A stretch of 64,000 nucleotides of DNA from Plantactinospora sp. KBS50. GTDB taxonomy: Bacteria > Actinomycetota > Actinomycetes > Mycobacteriales > Micromonosporaceae. Position 1 is the stretch's first letter. The number at the start of each line of letters is the position of its first letter. The position numbers and the translations under genes are program-made. The stretch spans positions 2,046,001-2,110,000 of the forward strand of contig NZ_CP022961.1 of NCBI RefSeq assembly GCF_002285795.1, given 5' to 3'. Below are positions 31,544-41,028 of the stretch, in pieces. The notes under the pieces are model-generated. The model had not been told where the DNA came from. It saw only the letters and a list, made by a program, of their open reading frames with translations, and searched no databases.

Positions 31544-32641
31544 CTAGGCCGTGCGCAGGTCCACGGTGTGCCAGACGGTGGTCTCCTGCGCGCCGGTCGA
31601 CCAGGCCAGCACGCCGTTGCGGAAGAAGACGGTCGCGGCGATCGGCGACAGCAGCACGGTCTGCCCGGTGCGCAGGTCGTAGCTGACCAGGATCGCCGTG
31701 CCGGTCAGGTCGGAGTTCGGGCCGGGCTCGGAGAGCACCTCGAACCGGTCGAGGACCGCGACGTCGTCCAGCGCCGCGAGCGCGTTGCGGCCGGCGACCG
31801 TGCGGCGGCCGGATCCGTCCGGGTGCATCAGGTCGATCCGGACCAGCTCGCCGGAGTCGATGACCGTCACCCGGCACCAGGTCGGGCTGCACGTGGCCAG
31901 CTCACCCCCGGCGGTGCGTACCTCGGTCCGCCCGCCGGTGCCCAGGTCGCGCAACACGGTGGTGCTGGGCCGGCCGCGGGTGCCGTCGGTGAGCCACGGC
32001 CACCGGGACAGCGCCCACCTGCCCGGCTCCGCGCGGACCCGCACCGCGCCGCCGGAGAGCGCGACGGAACGGATCTCGGTGATCTCCGTGCCCCGGGCCG
32101 CCGCCCAGTACACCCGGCCGTCGACGATGCGCAGGCCGTTCTCGGTGCCGTCGAAGACGGCGTCGCCGGTGTCGGCGGTCACCTGGCGCGGGGAGCCGCC
32201 GGCGTCCAGGCCCAGCACCCAGATGCGCACCCTCCCGTCCTGCGCGCTCTCGGTCCAGGCGACCGTGTTCCCGGCGACGGTCAGGTTGTCGAAGACCGGG
32301 TTGTCGGCGTACGGCAGGCGCCGCAGCATGCGGGTGCCGCCGTCGGCACCGCGCAGCAACAGCCGCAGCCACAGCGCGTCCGGGCTGGGCGCGGTGCCGA
32401 TCGCGGTGTGCGGGTCGAGGAACAGCAGCGGCTGGAACAGCGGCCCGTCCGGCAGGCTGCCGGGCAGCTCGCCGCGCCGGGCGGCCGGCCAGGCCCGTTC
32501 GGCCGAGACCCGTCCCGGTGGCGGCGCCGGTGCCGCCTGCCATCCGCCGGCGACCAGGACGGCGCCGGCCAGCAGCGCGACCACCAGGCTGGCGACGGTC
32601 CAGACCCGGGTACGCAGGGACCGCCCGTTGCGCGGGCTCAC
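31544..32641 (-). CDS. Membrane-anchored or secreted beta-propeller-like protein
   Basis: A 365-residue protein with an N-terminal membrane segment (VASLVVALLAGAVLVAGG), then WD/TolB-like repeats such as NTVAWTESAQDGRVRIWVL, GRVYWAAARGTEI and NGVLAWSTGAQETTVW. It probably faces the outside of the cell. The function is not known. The GTG start overlaps the stop of the TIGR03943-type gene, making it the third gene of the permease operon; a role in metal handling is only suggested by that context. Confidence 0.75.
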   Translation of the reverse strand: MSPRNGRSLRTRVWTVASLVVALLAGAVLVAGGWQAAPAPPPGRVSAERAWPAARRGELPGSLPDGPLFQPLLFLDPHTAIGTAPSPDALWLRLLLRGADGGTRMLRRLPYADNPVFDNLTVAGNTVAWTESAQDGRVRIWVLGLDAGGSPRQVTADTGDAVFDGTENGLRIVDGRVYWAAARGTEITEIRSVALSGGAVRVRAEPGRWALSRWPWLTDGTRGRPSTTVLRDLGTGGRTEVRTAGGELATCSPTWCRVTVIDSGELVRIDLMHPDGSGRRTVAGRNALAALDDVAVLDRFEVLSEPGPNSDLTGTAILVSYDLRTGQTVLLSPIAATVFFRNGVLAWSTGAQETTVWHTVDLRTA

Positions 32642-33417
32642 GCGTACGGTTGCTTCGGCTCGCTGATCTGCCGCCAGTCCTGGACCTCCAGGTAGGCGAT
32701 GTCCACCTCGTTGACCGGGTCCTTGCCGACCGTCGGGCTGTAGACGCCCACGACCTCCACCCAGGTGTCCGGGGCGGCCTCCACGGTCCGGTCCCCGGTC
32801 AGGCCGATCTTGATGGGGCGGCCGTCGGCGGCGCAGCAGGTGAGCACGATCCGGGCCAGCATGGGCCGGCCGTCCGGACCGGGCGTCACGAAGCCGGTGA
32901 GCCGGACGGTGCGCCCGGCCATGCTCTTCCCGCCGTCGAAGATCGCCCGGGAGGCGTAGTCGAGCAGGCTGATCGGCGCCGGGTCCCCGGGCGGCAGCGG
33001 CGGGTAGTCGGAGTCCGACGCGCTGGCGGTGAGCGTGCCCGCCTGGCCGGCGGTGTACGAGCCGAGCGCCGGCGGCGCGACCAGCAGCAGGCAGAGCACG
33101 GGGAGCAGCAGCAACCAGCCCACCCGCGGTTCGTGCTGGTCGTGACCGTGGTCGTCGCCGTGGTCGTCGCCGTGGTCGTGGCGGTCGCCGTCGCGTACCT
33201 GGTCCCGGTCCCGATGCCCGTCCCCGGGCGCCGCTGCGGGCGTGCGCAGGTCGTACCAGATGGTCATCACCGCGGCGGCGATCAGCAGGATTCCGGCGCC
33301 GAGCAGGAACGGGCGCAGGCCCTCCCTGACGTAACGCAGGAAGACGTCGGTGAGCGTGGCCTTCACGATCGTCGCGCCGAACAGCAGCATGACCACGGCC
33401 TGACTGAGCCGGTTCAC
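32638..33417 (-). CDS. TIGR03943-family membrane protein with His/Asp-rich loop
   Basis: A 259-residue protein with two membrane segments near the N-terminus, a strongly charged cytoplasmic or periplasmic loop full of His and Asp (DGDRHDHGDDHGDDHGHDQH), a third membrane segment, and a C-terminal OB-like domain (VRLTGFVTPGPDGRPMLARI, LTCCAADGRPIKIGL). The family is the usual partner of COG0701 permeases, as it is here. The histidine loop could bind zinc, nickel or copper. The GTG start overlaps the permease stop as GTGA. Confidence 0.88.
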   Translation of the reverse strand: MNRLSQAVVMLLFGATIVKATLTDVFLRYVREGLRPFLLGAGILLIAAAVMTIWYDLRTPAAAPGDGHRDRDQVRDGDRHDHGDDHGDDHGHDQHEPRVGWLLLLPVLCLLLVAPPALGSYTAGQAGTLTASASDSDYPPLPPGDPAPISLLDYASRAIFDGGKSMAGRTVRLTGFVTPGPDGRPMLARIVLTCCAADGRPIKIGLTGDRTVEAAPDTWVEVVGVYSPTVGKDPVNEVDIAYLEVQDWRQISEPKQPYA

Positions 33418-34469
33418 AGCAGCACCATCCCGACCGCCGAACCCACCACGATGGCCGCGCCGAACGTGGCGGGGGCGAACCGGACCGCGAACCGCCGCCC
33501 GAAGACGCCGGCCTGCATGGAGATCAGCTTGAGGTCGACCATCGGGCCGACCACCAGGAACACCAGGCGCGAGGTGAGCGAGAACTGCGACAGCGAGGCC
33601 GCCACGAAGGCGTCCGCCTCGCTGCAGATCGACAGCAGCACGGCCAGCGTGGCCAGGGCGAGGACGGCCAGCACCGGATTGCCGGCCAGGCTCTGCAACC
33701 AGGCGTCGGGCACGATCACGTTGATGGTGGCGGCGGCGGCCGCGCCCACCACGAGGAACCCGCCGGCGTGCATCACGTCGTGCCGGCACGCCGCCCAGAA
33801 CGCCCGGGTCCGGGAAAGGTCGTCCAGGTCGGGCCGGTGCGGCAACCGGATCCACCCGGTGCGCCCCAGGCGCAGCCACAGCCACCCCATGCCCACGGCG
33901 ACGGCCAGGCTGGCGACGCCCCGGGCGATCGCCATCTCGGGCCGGCCCGGGAACGCCACCACCGTCGCGGTGAGCACGATCGGGTTGATCGCCGGAGCGG
34001 CGAGCAGGAAGGCCAGCGCGGCGGCCGGGGTGACACCGCGCCGGATGAGCGAGCCGGCGATCGGGACGCTGCCGCACTCGCAGCCGGGCAGGACGACCCC
34101 GGCCAGCCCGGCCGCGGGCACCGCCAGCGCCGGATGGCCGGGCAGCGCCCGCGCCCAGAACGACCGGGGGACGTACACCGCGATCACCGCCGACAGCACC
34201 ACCCCGAAGACCAGGAACGGGGTGGCCTGCACCAGCACCGAGACGAACACCGTGGTCCAGGTCTGCAGGCGGGCACCCGAGACCAGCCCGCTCAGCGGCC
34301 CCCGGAGCGCGACCAGCAGCACCAACAGGCCGGCGAGGATCTCCAGCGAGCCGATCCGGGACGGCCGCCGGGTCCGGCCGGCCGGGGTGGGCTCCGGCGT
34401 CGCCGACCAGTCGATCTCATCGGCGCCGATGGCTCGCCGGGCGCTCGTGCTCTCCGGTGCGCTCAACAC
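33414..34469 (-). CDS. COG0701 (DUF318)-family permease
   Basis: A 351-residue polytopic permease with about eight membrane segments. The family signature LPGCECGSVPIAGSLIRRG is at about residue 130, with a second conserved block LLSICSEADAFVAASL. The paired cysteines GCEC and the second cysteine may bind a metal. Members are predicted transporters of metals or metalloids. GTG 34469 with GGGAGAAG immediately before it is chosen; TTG 34466 is possible. It is the first gene of a coupled three-gene operon facing the zinc importer. Confidence 0.9.
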   Translation of the reverse strand: MLSAPESTSARRAIGADEIDWSATPEPTPAGRTRRPSRIGSLEILAGLLVLLVALRGPLSGLVSGARLQTWTTVFVSVLVQATPFLVFGVVLSAVIAVYVPRSFWARALPGHPALAVPAAGLAGVVLPGCECGSVPIAGSLIRRGVTPAAALAFLLAAPAINPIVLTATVVAFPGRPEMAIARGVASLAVAVGMGWLWLRLGRTGWIRLPHRPDLDDLSRTRAFWAACRHDVMHAGGFLVVGAAAAATINVIVPDAWLQSLAGNPVLAVLALATLAVLLSICSEADAFVAASLSQFSLTSRLVFLVVGPMVDLKLISMQAGVFGRRFAVRFAPATFGAAIVVGSAVGMVLL

Positions 34470-34711
34470 CTTCTCCCAAATCGTGGATCCCGCTGTCTGC
34501 CGGGCAATTCATGACGTCCGACCGGGGGCGGACCGCGTTCCAACCTACTGGTTGTTCCGTTATCGGAGATGACCGGTCCGGTGGAATTTTCCGTGCGAAT
34601 TGAAATGTAAATATGTTGGAGTGTGCATTTGTTGTCGATGGGTGCGGCGGGCGGCCTCCCGGAGAGCCGACCGCCCGCGCCGACATCGGGACCCTCCACT
34701 ACGCTGCACCG

Positions 34712-35218
34712 GTGGCGAGGAGCGCGGACAGCGAATCGGCGACCCGGGCCGGGCGGCTCAAGGAACGTGTCTATCTGACCTTCGCGGCCCTCGCCGTCGT
34801 GCTGGCGCTCGCCTCGCACGAGGTCTCCGCCGGGGAGGCCCTGCTGACCCTGGTGGTCACGGTGACCGGCACCCTGCTGGCGGTCCTCGTGGCCGACGTC
34901 GTGTCGCACATCGTGGTGCACGCCACGCTGCCCGATGAGCGGGAACTGCGCGGGATGCTGCGGACCAGCTTCGGCGCGTCCGGCGCCGTCTACCTGCCGC
35001 TGCTGTTCGTCGCGTTCGCGGTCTCCGGCCGCTGGTCGGTCGCCCTGGCGCTGCGCGCCTCGACGATCGCGCTCGTCTCGGCCCTCGTGGTGATCGGGTA
35101 TCTGGCGATCCGCCGGCTCCGGCTGCCGACCCGGCAGAAGCTCGTCGTGCTGCTCGCCGAGTTCGTCCTCGGCGCCGCCGTGGTGGCGCTGGAACGACTC
35201 GCCCACGGCGCCGCCTGA
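34712..35218 (+). CDS. Hypothetical membrane protein
   Basis: A 168-residue protein with four hydrophobic segments (VYLTFAALAVVLALAS, ALLTLVVTVTGTLLAVLVAD, VYLPLLFVAFAVSG, TIALVSALVVIGYL). VVSHIVVHATLPDERELR is a polar loop with two histidines. No family recognised. GTG 34712 is chosen because the frame upstream does not look coding. The 240 bases before it are AT-richer and hold the promoters of this gene and of the divergent permease operon; no clear metal box was seen there. Confidence 0.7.
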   Translation: MARSADSESATRAGRLKERVYLTFAALAVVLALASHEVSAGEALLTLVVTVTGTLLAVLVADVVSHIVVHATLPDERELRGMLRTSFGASGAVYLPLLFVAFAVSGRWSVALALRASTIALVSALVVIGYLAIRRLRLPTRQKLVVLLAEFVLGAAVVALERLAHGAA

Positions 35219-35249
35219 CCCGACCCCTGTCCGCCGCCCGTCCCGTTGA

Positions 35250-38177
35250 TCACGGCGTTTGTCGCGGGTGCAGGGGCTTCCAGGCGCCGGAGGGCCGGCG
35301 CACCGTCAGCCCGAGACCCAGCAGCGACAGCACCGCGCCGGCCGCCGTGAGCCAGCTCGGGAGCTGCGGCGGAATGCCCAGGTACGTCGCGATGCCCAGG
35401 ATGCGGTGCAGCCCCCAGGGCAGCAGCACCAGTTGGTCGTTCCAGGTCGCGAGGGACCGTTCCAGGCCGGCGGACCAGACCACCGCGCCGAGGACGAGCA
35501 GCGGCACGCCGGCCGCCAGCGTGACGGCACCGGCGACCCGGCGGCGCGACCAGCCGTACCGGGACCGCAGCACCGAGCCGGTCGCCACGAAGAGCCAACA
35601 GAAGGCCGCGAATCCGACCGTCACGTACACCGACCGGGCCGTCGGATCGGTCCAGAACACGAACCAGTAGTGGCCGGGACCGCGGACCGCCAGCACGGCC
35701 AGCAGCAGCACCGACCGCAACAGGGCCACCCCGCCGAGCACGGTCCACAGCGGGTACGGGTCCCGGCCGCGCACCAGCAGCCGGACGGTCAGCGCGAACA
35801 GCGCCCAGCAGCCGAGCGTGCCGAGCAGTTCGACCGGTGCCGCGAACCAGGTGTGGATCTCCCGGCTGAGCAGCAGCACGGCGGCCGGGAAGAGGATCGC
35901 GACCCGGCGTGCCGTCCGGGTCGGCGGCGCCGGGCGGCGCCACGGCAACAGCGCGGCCCGCCAGAGGTCACGCACCGGCCGCCACGGCACCAGCATCGAC
36001 ACCACGAGCAGGCCGAGCAGGATCCGCGCCAGCGCCGCCATCGCGGGGTCGCGGTCGAACCGCCGACCACCCAGATCCGCGGCCGTGAAGTTGTACGCGG
36101 GCAGGTCCAGGTCGGCGCCGTAGCTGGCGACGTACGCCGCGCGCGCCCGCTCGTACCGGGCCTGTGCCGCCGTCCACCGCTCGCGTGCGGTGGCCGAGCC
36201 GGTGTCCAGCCACTGCGCCCGGCTCAGGAACATCGTCCGGTACGCGCCGAGCGTGGCGTACAGGTCGTGCTGGTAGTCGAGCGCGGCGAGCAGCCGGGTC
36301 CGCAGCCGCGGGTCGCGCCAGGTCGCCGGGTCGGTGGCCGCCACCGTCGCGCGCTGCCGGTCGGCGAGCGCGACCGCCTCGTCGCCCGCGGCGATCGTCT
36401 CGTCCAGGTGTCCGCGGCTGATCGCGTAGATGCTGTCCAGCACGGCCGAGTCGCCCGTGACGATGTCCCACTCGAAGATCCACATCATCGGTGGCGGTTC
36501 GAGGCCGAGCGCCCGCGCGGCGTGGTCCGCGTACGGCGTGAGGTAGAGGCCCTTCGTCACGGCCTCGCGGGACGCGGCGAACATCCGGCAGATCGCGGCC
36601 ACCGTCGCGGGGTCGGACGAGAACGTCTGGTACACCCAGTCGCTGGTGATGGTGCCCGGATCGGCGTCCGGCTCGCGGGCCAGCCGTCCCATCGCGTACG
36701 CGTTCAGGTCGTACAGCTGCCAGAACCCGGTACGCAGATAGAGCGTGCGCGGCCCGGCGTGCAGCGGGCCGCCGTCCTGCGTCCACAGCCAGACACCCTC
36801 GATGTGCGGGTTGCGGGCCAGCAGCAGCGCGAGCGCCGACGCGTGCAGCGCCGTCAGGTCGTTGGGCAGCGCACCGAGGCCCTCGAACTCGCGCCGGCCC
36901 TGGAACTCGACGATCCGCCGCTGGCCCCCCACGGTCAGCGTCCCGTTCAGCGGCAGGTGGCTGTAGAAGTCGCCCTGGGTGTACTTGGTCGAGACGATCA
37001 GGTGCGGATCGTCGAGATCCCCCAGCACCCGCTGGTAGGAGTCGGCGTTGGTGTGCAGGTCGCCGACCGCGCCGACGCCCACCGTCCAGGACCGGAAGAT
37101 GATGTCCCGGCCGCTGTCCCCGGCCACCGCGAGGAACGCCGTGAGCATCGAGCGGACCTGTTCCGGTGTGGTCACCGCGATGCGCGAGAAGTAGTCCCAG
37201 CCCGGCGCCCGGTACGCCGAGCCGCCCTCGCCGATCCGGATCATCAGGCCGGAGGCGAACGGCATGCTCGCGAACAGCTCCCGCAGCCCGGCCTGGTAGA
37301 CCGCCCACGGGTCCCGCTGGCCGGCGAGGTAGGCGTCCAGCGGCCCGGACAGCGCCAGCATGTCGGTCATGAAGTAGACCCGCATGCCCAGCTGCGCGGC
37401 GTACCCGAAAACGGGCGCGAACGCCGTCACCATCGCCCGCGCCCGCGCGACGTGCGGGTCGCCGGCGGGGTAGACGGCGTGCCCGTCGCCGACGCCCGCG
37501 AACGTCACGTACTCCAGGAAGCCCGGCACGACGACGCCGTTGTACCCCTGCGCCGCCGAGTGGTCGATGAACTGCCGGAACTCGGCGGCGATCCGGTCGA
37601 CGGCGGCCCGGTCGACCCACGGCGCCCGGGGCAGCAGCGCGCCGGCCACGATGTCGGAGTTGAGCGAGTAGTCGCCGCCCTCCTGCCACAGCGCCGCGTC
37701 GTCCGCGCGGCCCACCGAGCCGGCGTCGGTCAACCGCAGACCCAGCCTCGGGGCCACCGGGCCGGTACGCAGCGGCTCGCCGGACCGGATCCGGTCGGCC
37801 ACCGCGTAGAGGCCGACCGCCGCACCCGCCTCGCCCGCGGCGGTCAGCGTGTAGCCGGCGGCGGTCCGGTCGAGCCGGTAACTCTCGTCGGCGGCGTCCG
37901 CGCCCACGGTCACGGTGAGCACGCCCCGCCCGCCCCGCCCACCCCGCCCGGCGGCGGCGTCGGTGACCGCACGGGCCGCCAGGTCGAGCCGGTGCGTGTG
38001 CCGGTCCAGGGTCACCGTCCCGATCGGCGCCGCGACGGCGGCCCGCTGCGACACCGCGACCGACGGCTCGGCCAGCACCGGCGCGGGCGTCCAGGACAGC
38101 CGCAGCGCACCATTCAGCCCGTACGCCACGCCCGCCCCGAGGGCGAGCAGCACGACCACCACCAGGAACCGGCGCAT
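35250..38177 (-). CDS. GH67-like (alpha-glucuronidase-type) domain fused to a C-terminal membrane domain
   Basis: A 975-residue protein. A signal-anchor (residues 1-22) precedes an alpha/beta N-terminal domain of the kind found ahead of GH67/GH20 barrels (DESYRLDRTAAGYTLTAA, GLYAVADRIRSGE). The middle, about 150-650, looks like a TIM barrel: YNGVVVPGFLEYVTF, MRVYFMTDMLAL, MIRIGEGGSAYRAPG, HIEGVWLWTQDGG. The last 230 residues carry about seven membrane segments ending near the C-terminus. The barrel assignment is from pattern only; catalytic residues are unproven. A TIM barrel tethered to a polytopic domain is unusual. The gene stands alone, with a 17-base tandem repeat just upstream. Confidence 0.68.
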   Translation of the reverse strand: MRRFLVVVVLLALGAGVAYGLNGALRLSWTPAPVLAEPSVAVSQRAAVAAPIGTVTLDRHTHRLDLAARAVTDAAAGRGGRGGRGVLTVTVGADAADESYRLDRTAAGYTLTAAGEAGAAVGLYAVADRIRSGEPLRTGPVAPRLGLRLTDAGSVGRADDAALWQEGGDYSLNSDIVAGALLPRAPWVDRAAVDRIAAEFRQFIDHSAAQGYNGVVVPGFLEYVTFAGVGDGHAVYPAGDPHVARARAMVTAFAPVFGYAAQLGMRVYFMTDMLALSGPLDAYLAGQRDPWAVYQAGLRELFASMPFASGLMIRIGEGGSAYRAPGWDYFSRIAVTTPEQVRSMLTAFLAVAGDSGRDIIFRSWTVGVGAVGDLHTNADSYQRVLGDLDDPHLIVSTKYTQGDFYSHLPLNGTLTVGGQRRIVEFQGRREFEGLGALPNDLTALHASALALLLARNPHIEGVWLWTQDGGPLHAGPRTLYLRTGFWQLYDLNAYAMGRLAREPDADPGTITSDWVYQTFSSDPATVAAICRMFAASREAVTKGLYLTPYADHAARALGLEPPPMMWIFEWDIVTGDSAVLDSIYAISRGHLDETIAAGDEAVALADRQRATVAATDPATWRDPRLRTRLLAALDYQHDLYATLGAYRTMFLSRAQWLDTGSATARERWTAAQARYERARAAYVASYGADLDLPAYNFTAADLGGRRFDRDPAMAALARILLGLLVVSMLVPWRPVRDLWRAALLPWRRPAPPTRTARRVAILFPAAVLLLSREIHTWFAAPVELLGTLGCWALFALTVRLLVRGRDPYPLWTVLGGVALLRSVLLLAVLAVRGPGHYWFVFWTDPTARSVYVTVGFAAFCWLFVATGSVLRSRYGWSRRRVAGAVTLAAGVPLLVLGAVVWSAGLERSLATWNDQLVLLPWGLHRILGIATYLGIPPQLPSWLTAAGAVLSLLGLGLTVRRPSGAWKPLHPRQTP

Positions 38178-38204
38178 GCCTATTTCTAGATCACGACGGC
38201 CGCC

Positions 38205-38272
38205 GTGACCAGCCGCTGTCCGTGACCGGCCGCTGTCCGTGACCGGCCGCTGTCCGTGACCGGCCGCTGTCC
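38205..38272. repeat. 17-base tandem repeat (four units)
   Basis: Four head-to-tail copies of GTGACCGGCCGCTGTCC (first copy has one mismatch) lie between the GH67-like gene and the next minus-strand gene. The region covers the likely promoter of the GH67-like gene. No function known. Confidence 0.92.
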
Positions 38273-38312
38273 GCGGCCGGCGCGGTCGGCCGATCCGGTA
38301 CGGGTTGCCGGT

Positions 38313-38696
38313 TCAGGCGGTGGGCGCGGGGTCCCGCTCGTCCAGCAGTGCGTGCAGCCGGTCCCGGCAGCGCAGCAGGAGGCCGGAGATCTCGTCGAAC
38401 GTCGCTGCGTCGACGACGCTGCCGGTGGACCACAGCGCGCGCACGGCTCGCTGGCTCTGCGCCAGGTAGTTTGCGGCGGCCTCGACCAGCCCCACGAACT
38501 CGGCCCGGTGTTCCGGCGGCGCGAAGGGGGCGGCCTCGCGCGCCGCCCGCAGCGGCTCGCCCGCGGCGGTGAAGACCGCGGTCGGGTCGCCGCCGGCCCG
38601 GCCGGCGCCGATCCGCGCGAGCAGGTGTTCCAGCTCGGTCGCGGCCAGCGTCAACCGGCCGACCGCCAGGACCGTCCCGTCGGTGAGCCGTCGCAT
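38313..38696 (-). CDS. Hypothetical small helical protein
   Basis: A 127-residue protein, mostly alpha-helical by composition, beginning MRRLTDGTVLAVGRLTLAA. Helices such as EFVGLVEAAANYLAQSQRAV have heptad-like spacing. No family recognised. ATG 38696 is chosen because upstream residues in the same frame are arginine/glycine-rich and not protein-like. Confidence 0.6.
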   Translation of the reverse strand: MRRLTDGTVLAVGRLTLAATELEHLLARIGAGRAGGDPTAVFTAAGEPLRAAREAAPFAPPEHRAEFVGLVEAAANYLAQSQRAVRALWSTGSVVDAATFDEISGLLLRCRDRLHALLDERDPAPTA

Positions 38697-38884
38697 CGAC
38701 CAACCGTAGCGGACCCGGTTCCTCGGCGGGCGTACGCGGCGGTGGCCCCGCGCGTCCACCCCGCGCCCCACCCACGCGCGTCCACCCCGCGCGGCGCGGG
38801 TGCCGGGCGGACCCCGGGCGGCGGGGGACTCCGCCGGACCGCCAGGATGGTGTGCAGCGGTACGACCACGGTGAGGGAGACGCC

Positions 38885-39316
38885 ATGACGCCACGGCCGG
38901 CCCTGGCCGAGCAGTTGGACCTGGAACCGCATCCCGAGGGCGGCTGGTACCGCGAGACGTGGCGGTCCGCGCACGGGTTCACGCCCGGGGGGTACGACGG
39001 GCCGCGCAGCGCCGCGACCGCCATCTACTTCCTGTTGCATCCCGGCGAGCATTCGCGGTGGCACGTGGTGCGCTCCGACGAGCTGTGGTTCTGGCACTCC
39101 GGCGGTCCGCTGGAACTTCGCCTCGGCGGCGCCGGCGAACGGCCCGGGGCGGCCGGGACCGTGCTGCTCGGTGGTGACGTCGCGGCCGGTCAGCGTCCGC
39201 AGGCGCTGGTGCCGGGTGGGGTGTGGCAGTCGGCCAGCCCGGCCGGCCCGCTGCCGGTGCTGGTCAGCTGCGTCGTGGCGCCGGGCTTCGACTTCGCCGA
39301 CTTCAGGCTGGCGTAG
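38885..39316 (+). CDS. Cupin_5 (DUF985) family protein
   Basis: A 143-residue single cupin. [18 protein letters not shown] is the family N-terminal signature, [17 protein letters not shown] the first cupin motif and [12 protein letters not shown] plus [11 protein letters not shown] the second. Members may act on sugars or nucleotide sugars; no substrate is evident. GGGAG lies six bases before the ATG. The last 14 bases overlap the convergent D-lactate dehydrogenase gene. Confidence 0.9.
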   Translation: MTPRPALAEQLDLEPHPEGGWYRETWRSAHGFTPGGYDGPRSAATAIYFLLHPGEHSRWHVVRSDELWFWHSGGPLELRLGGAGERPGAAGTVLLGGDVAAGQRPQALVPGGVWQSASPAGPLPVLVSCVVAPGFDFADFRLA

Positions 39317-40322
39317 GCGCCTGGACCAGCGCGTCCGGCGGGACCCGCGCCACGGAGCCGTCCCGCTCGTACGCGGTGACGCTGGCCAGCGTGCTCGTGG
39401 CGATGTTGCGCAGGGCCTCCTCGGTGAAGAACGCCTGATGACCCGTGATCAGCACGTTGGGAAAGGTGACCAGCCGGCTGAACACGTCGTCGCCGAGCAT
39501 CTGGTCGGACAGATCCTCGAAGAAGATGTCCGCCTCCTCCTCGTACACGTCCAGACCCAGGTGCCCGATCTTGCCGCTCTTCAGCCCGCGGATCACCGCG
39601 GCGGTGTCCACCAGCCCACCCCGGCTGGTGTTGATCAACATGGCGCCGTCGCGCATCTGCGCGATCCGCCGCTCGTCGATCAGATGCTGGGTCTGCGGGG
39701 TCAGCGGGCAGTGCAGCGTGACGATGTCCGACTCGGCCAGCAGCGTCTCCAGCGGGACGTAGCTGGCTCCGGCGGCGACCGCGTCGTCGCTGGGGTACGG
39801 GTCGGTGGCCAGCACCCGGCAGCCGAAGCCGGTCATGATCCGGGTGAAGCGGACGCCGATCCGGCCGGTCCCGATCACCCCGACGGTCCGGCCGTGCAGG
39901 TCGAAGCCGAGCAGCCCGTTGAGCGCGAAGTTGTGCTCGCGTACCCGGTTGTAGGCCCGGTGGATCCGGCGGTTGAGCGAGAGGACCAGGCCGGCGCAGT
40001 GCTCGGCCACCGCGTACGGCGAATAGCCCGGCACCCGGGTCACGGACAGCCCGAGTTCGCGGGCGGCCGGCAGATCGACGTGGTTGAACCCCGCCGAGCG
40101 CAGGGCGATCAGCGCGATCCCGTTGGTGGCGAGCCGCTCCAGTACCGGTGCGCCCAGGTCGTCGTTGACGAACGCGCAGACCGCGCCGCAGCCGCCGGCC
40201 AGCGACGCGGTCTGCGGCGAGAGCCGGGGCTCCAGGAAGACCAGATCATGACCGGTCTCCCGGTTGGCCTCGGTGAGGAACCGGCGATCGTACGGTTTCG
40301 TGCTGAACACGGCGACGCGCAT
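39303..40322 (-). CDS. D-lactate dehydrogenase (D-2-hydroxyacid dehydrogenase family)
   Basis: A 339-residue NAD-dependent enzyme, LdhA-like. [12 protein letters not shown]-type ([13 protein letters not shown]) binds NAD; the catalytic set is Arg in [11 protein letters not shown], Glu in [11 protein letters not shown] and His in [30 protein letters not shown] is typical of D-lactate dehydrogenases reducing pyruvate. ATG 40322 lies eight bases after AGGG; GTG 40328 is an alternative. It is monocistronic, with no link to its neighbours. Confidence 0.93.
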   Translation of the reverse strand: MRVAVFSTKPYDRRFLTEANRETGHDLVFLEPRLSPQTASLAGGCGAVCAFVNDDLGAPVLERLATNGIALIALRSAGFNHVDLPAARELGLSVTRVPGYSPYAVAEHCAGLVLSLNRRIHRAYNRVREHNFALNGLLGFDLHGRTVGVIGTGRIGVRFTRIMTGFGCRVLATDPYPSDDAVAAGASYVPLETLLAESDIVTLHCPLTPQTQHLIDERRIAQMRDGAMLINTSRGGLVDTAAVIRGLKSGKIGHLGLDVYEEEADIFFEDLSDQMLGDDVFSRLVTFPNVLITGHQAFFTEEALRNIATSTLASVTAYERDGSVARVPPDALVQAPTPA

Positions 40323-40413
40323 GATCACACCCTAACCAGTACATGCCGCCCCCACCGACCATTGGCGCGGGTTGATGCGACCGGTCCCGGCCGGCGGCCT
40401 GTCGGCCCGAGCC

Positions 40414-40938
40414 TCAACGGCGCAGCGCCCCGGCGATGGCGGTGGCGATCCGCTCGGCGTCCAGGACGGTCGAGTCGAAGGTGGCGTCGGCGGGGATCGT
40501 GGGCAGCAGGGCGCGGAAGCGGCGATGCGCGCGGCGGTGGAACGCGGGCTCGCGGGACAGGCCGCGGGTCGGATCGGCCTGGGCGCGCGGAAGCGTCACC
40601 GACACCGGGGCGTCGACGACGAACCACGACGCGGTCACGCCGGCCGGGACGTTGCGGGTCAGCGCCGACCGTTCCTCGACGGTGAAGAACGGTCCGACCG
40701 CCACGACGTAGCCGACGCTGGAGCGCAGCCACTGGCCGACGAGCGCGCCGTGCGCCTCGTGGGCGGCGAACCACAGTCCGGCGGCGCCCGCTCCGGGCGG
40801 ACCCACCATCGCCGCCACCTCGTCCAGGTCGGCGACGACGACGGTGTCACCACCCGCGCTGAGGCGTCGGGTCAGCGCGTCGGCGACGGTGTTCTTGCCG
40901 GCCGCGATCGGACCGGTGACGACGACAAGTCGGGGCAC
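40414..40938 (-). CDS. Small P-loop kinase-like protein
   Basis: A 174-residue protein with Walker A GPIAAGKNTVADAL at the N-terminus, DLDEVAAMVG as a possible catalytic aspartate region, and a lid-like arginine-rich segment HRRAHRRFRALLP. It resembles the broad nucleoside/shikimate-kinase-like AAA_33 group; the substrate is not known. GTG 40938 places the P-loop at the usual distance from the N-terminus. Confidence 0.78.
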   Translation of the reverse strand: MPRLVVVTGPIAAGKNTVADALTRRLSAGGDTVVVADLDEVAAMVGPPGAGAAGLWFAAHEAHGALVGQWLRSSVGYVVAVGPFFTVEERSALTRNVPAGVTASWFVVDAPVSVTLPRAQADPTRGLSREPAFHRRAHRRFRALLPTIPADATFDSTVLDAERIATAIAGALRR

Positions 40939-41028
40939 GGCATCCCATCCTGCCCAACCGCCGACGGCGTCCGCCGCCCGGTGCGCGTGCCGCCGGAATG
41001 GTCGGTGGGGGTGGCTAGCATCGTGGGC

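Noticed and set aside
35259-38189. A 976-residue plus-strand open frame opposite the GH67-like gene
   Set aside because: Same compositional artefact; no domain or membrane pattern, whereas the minus strand has clear structure.
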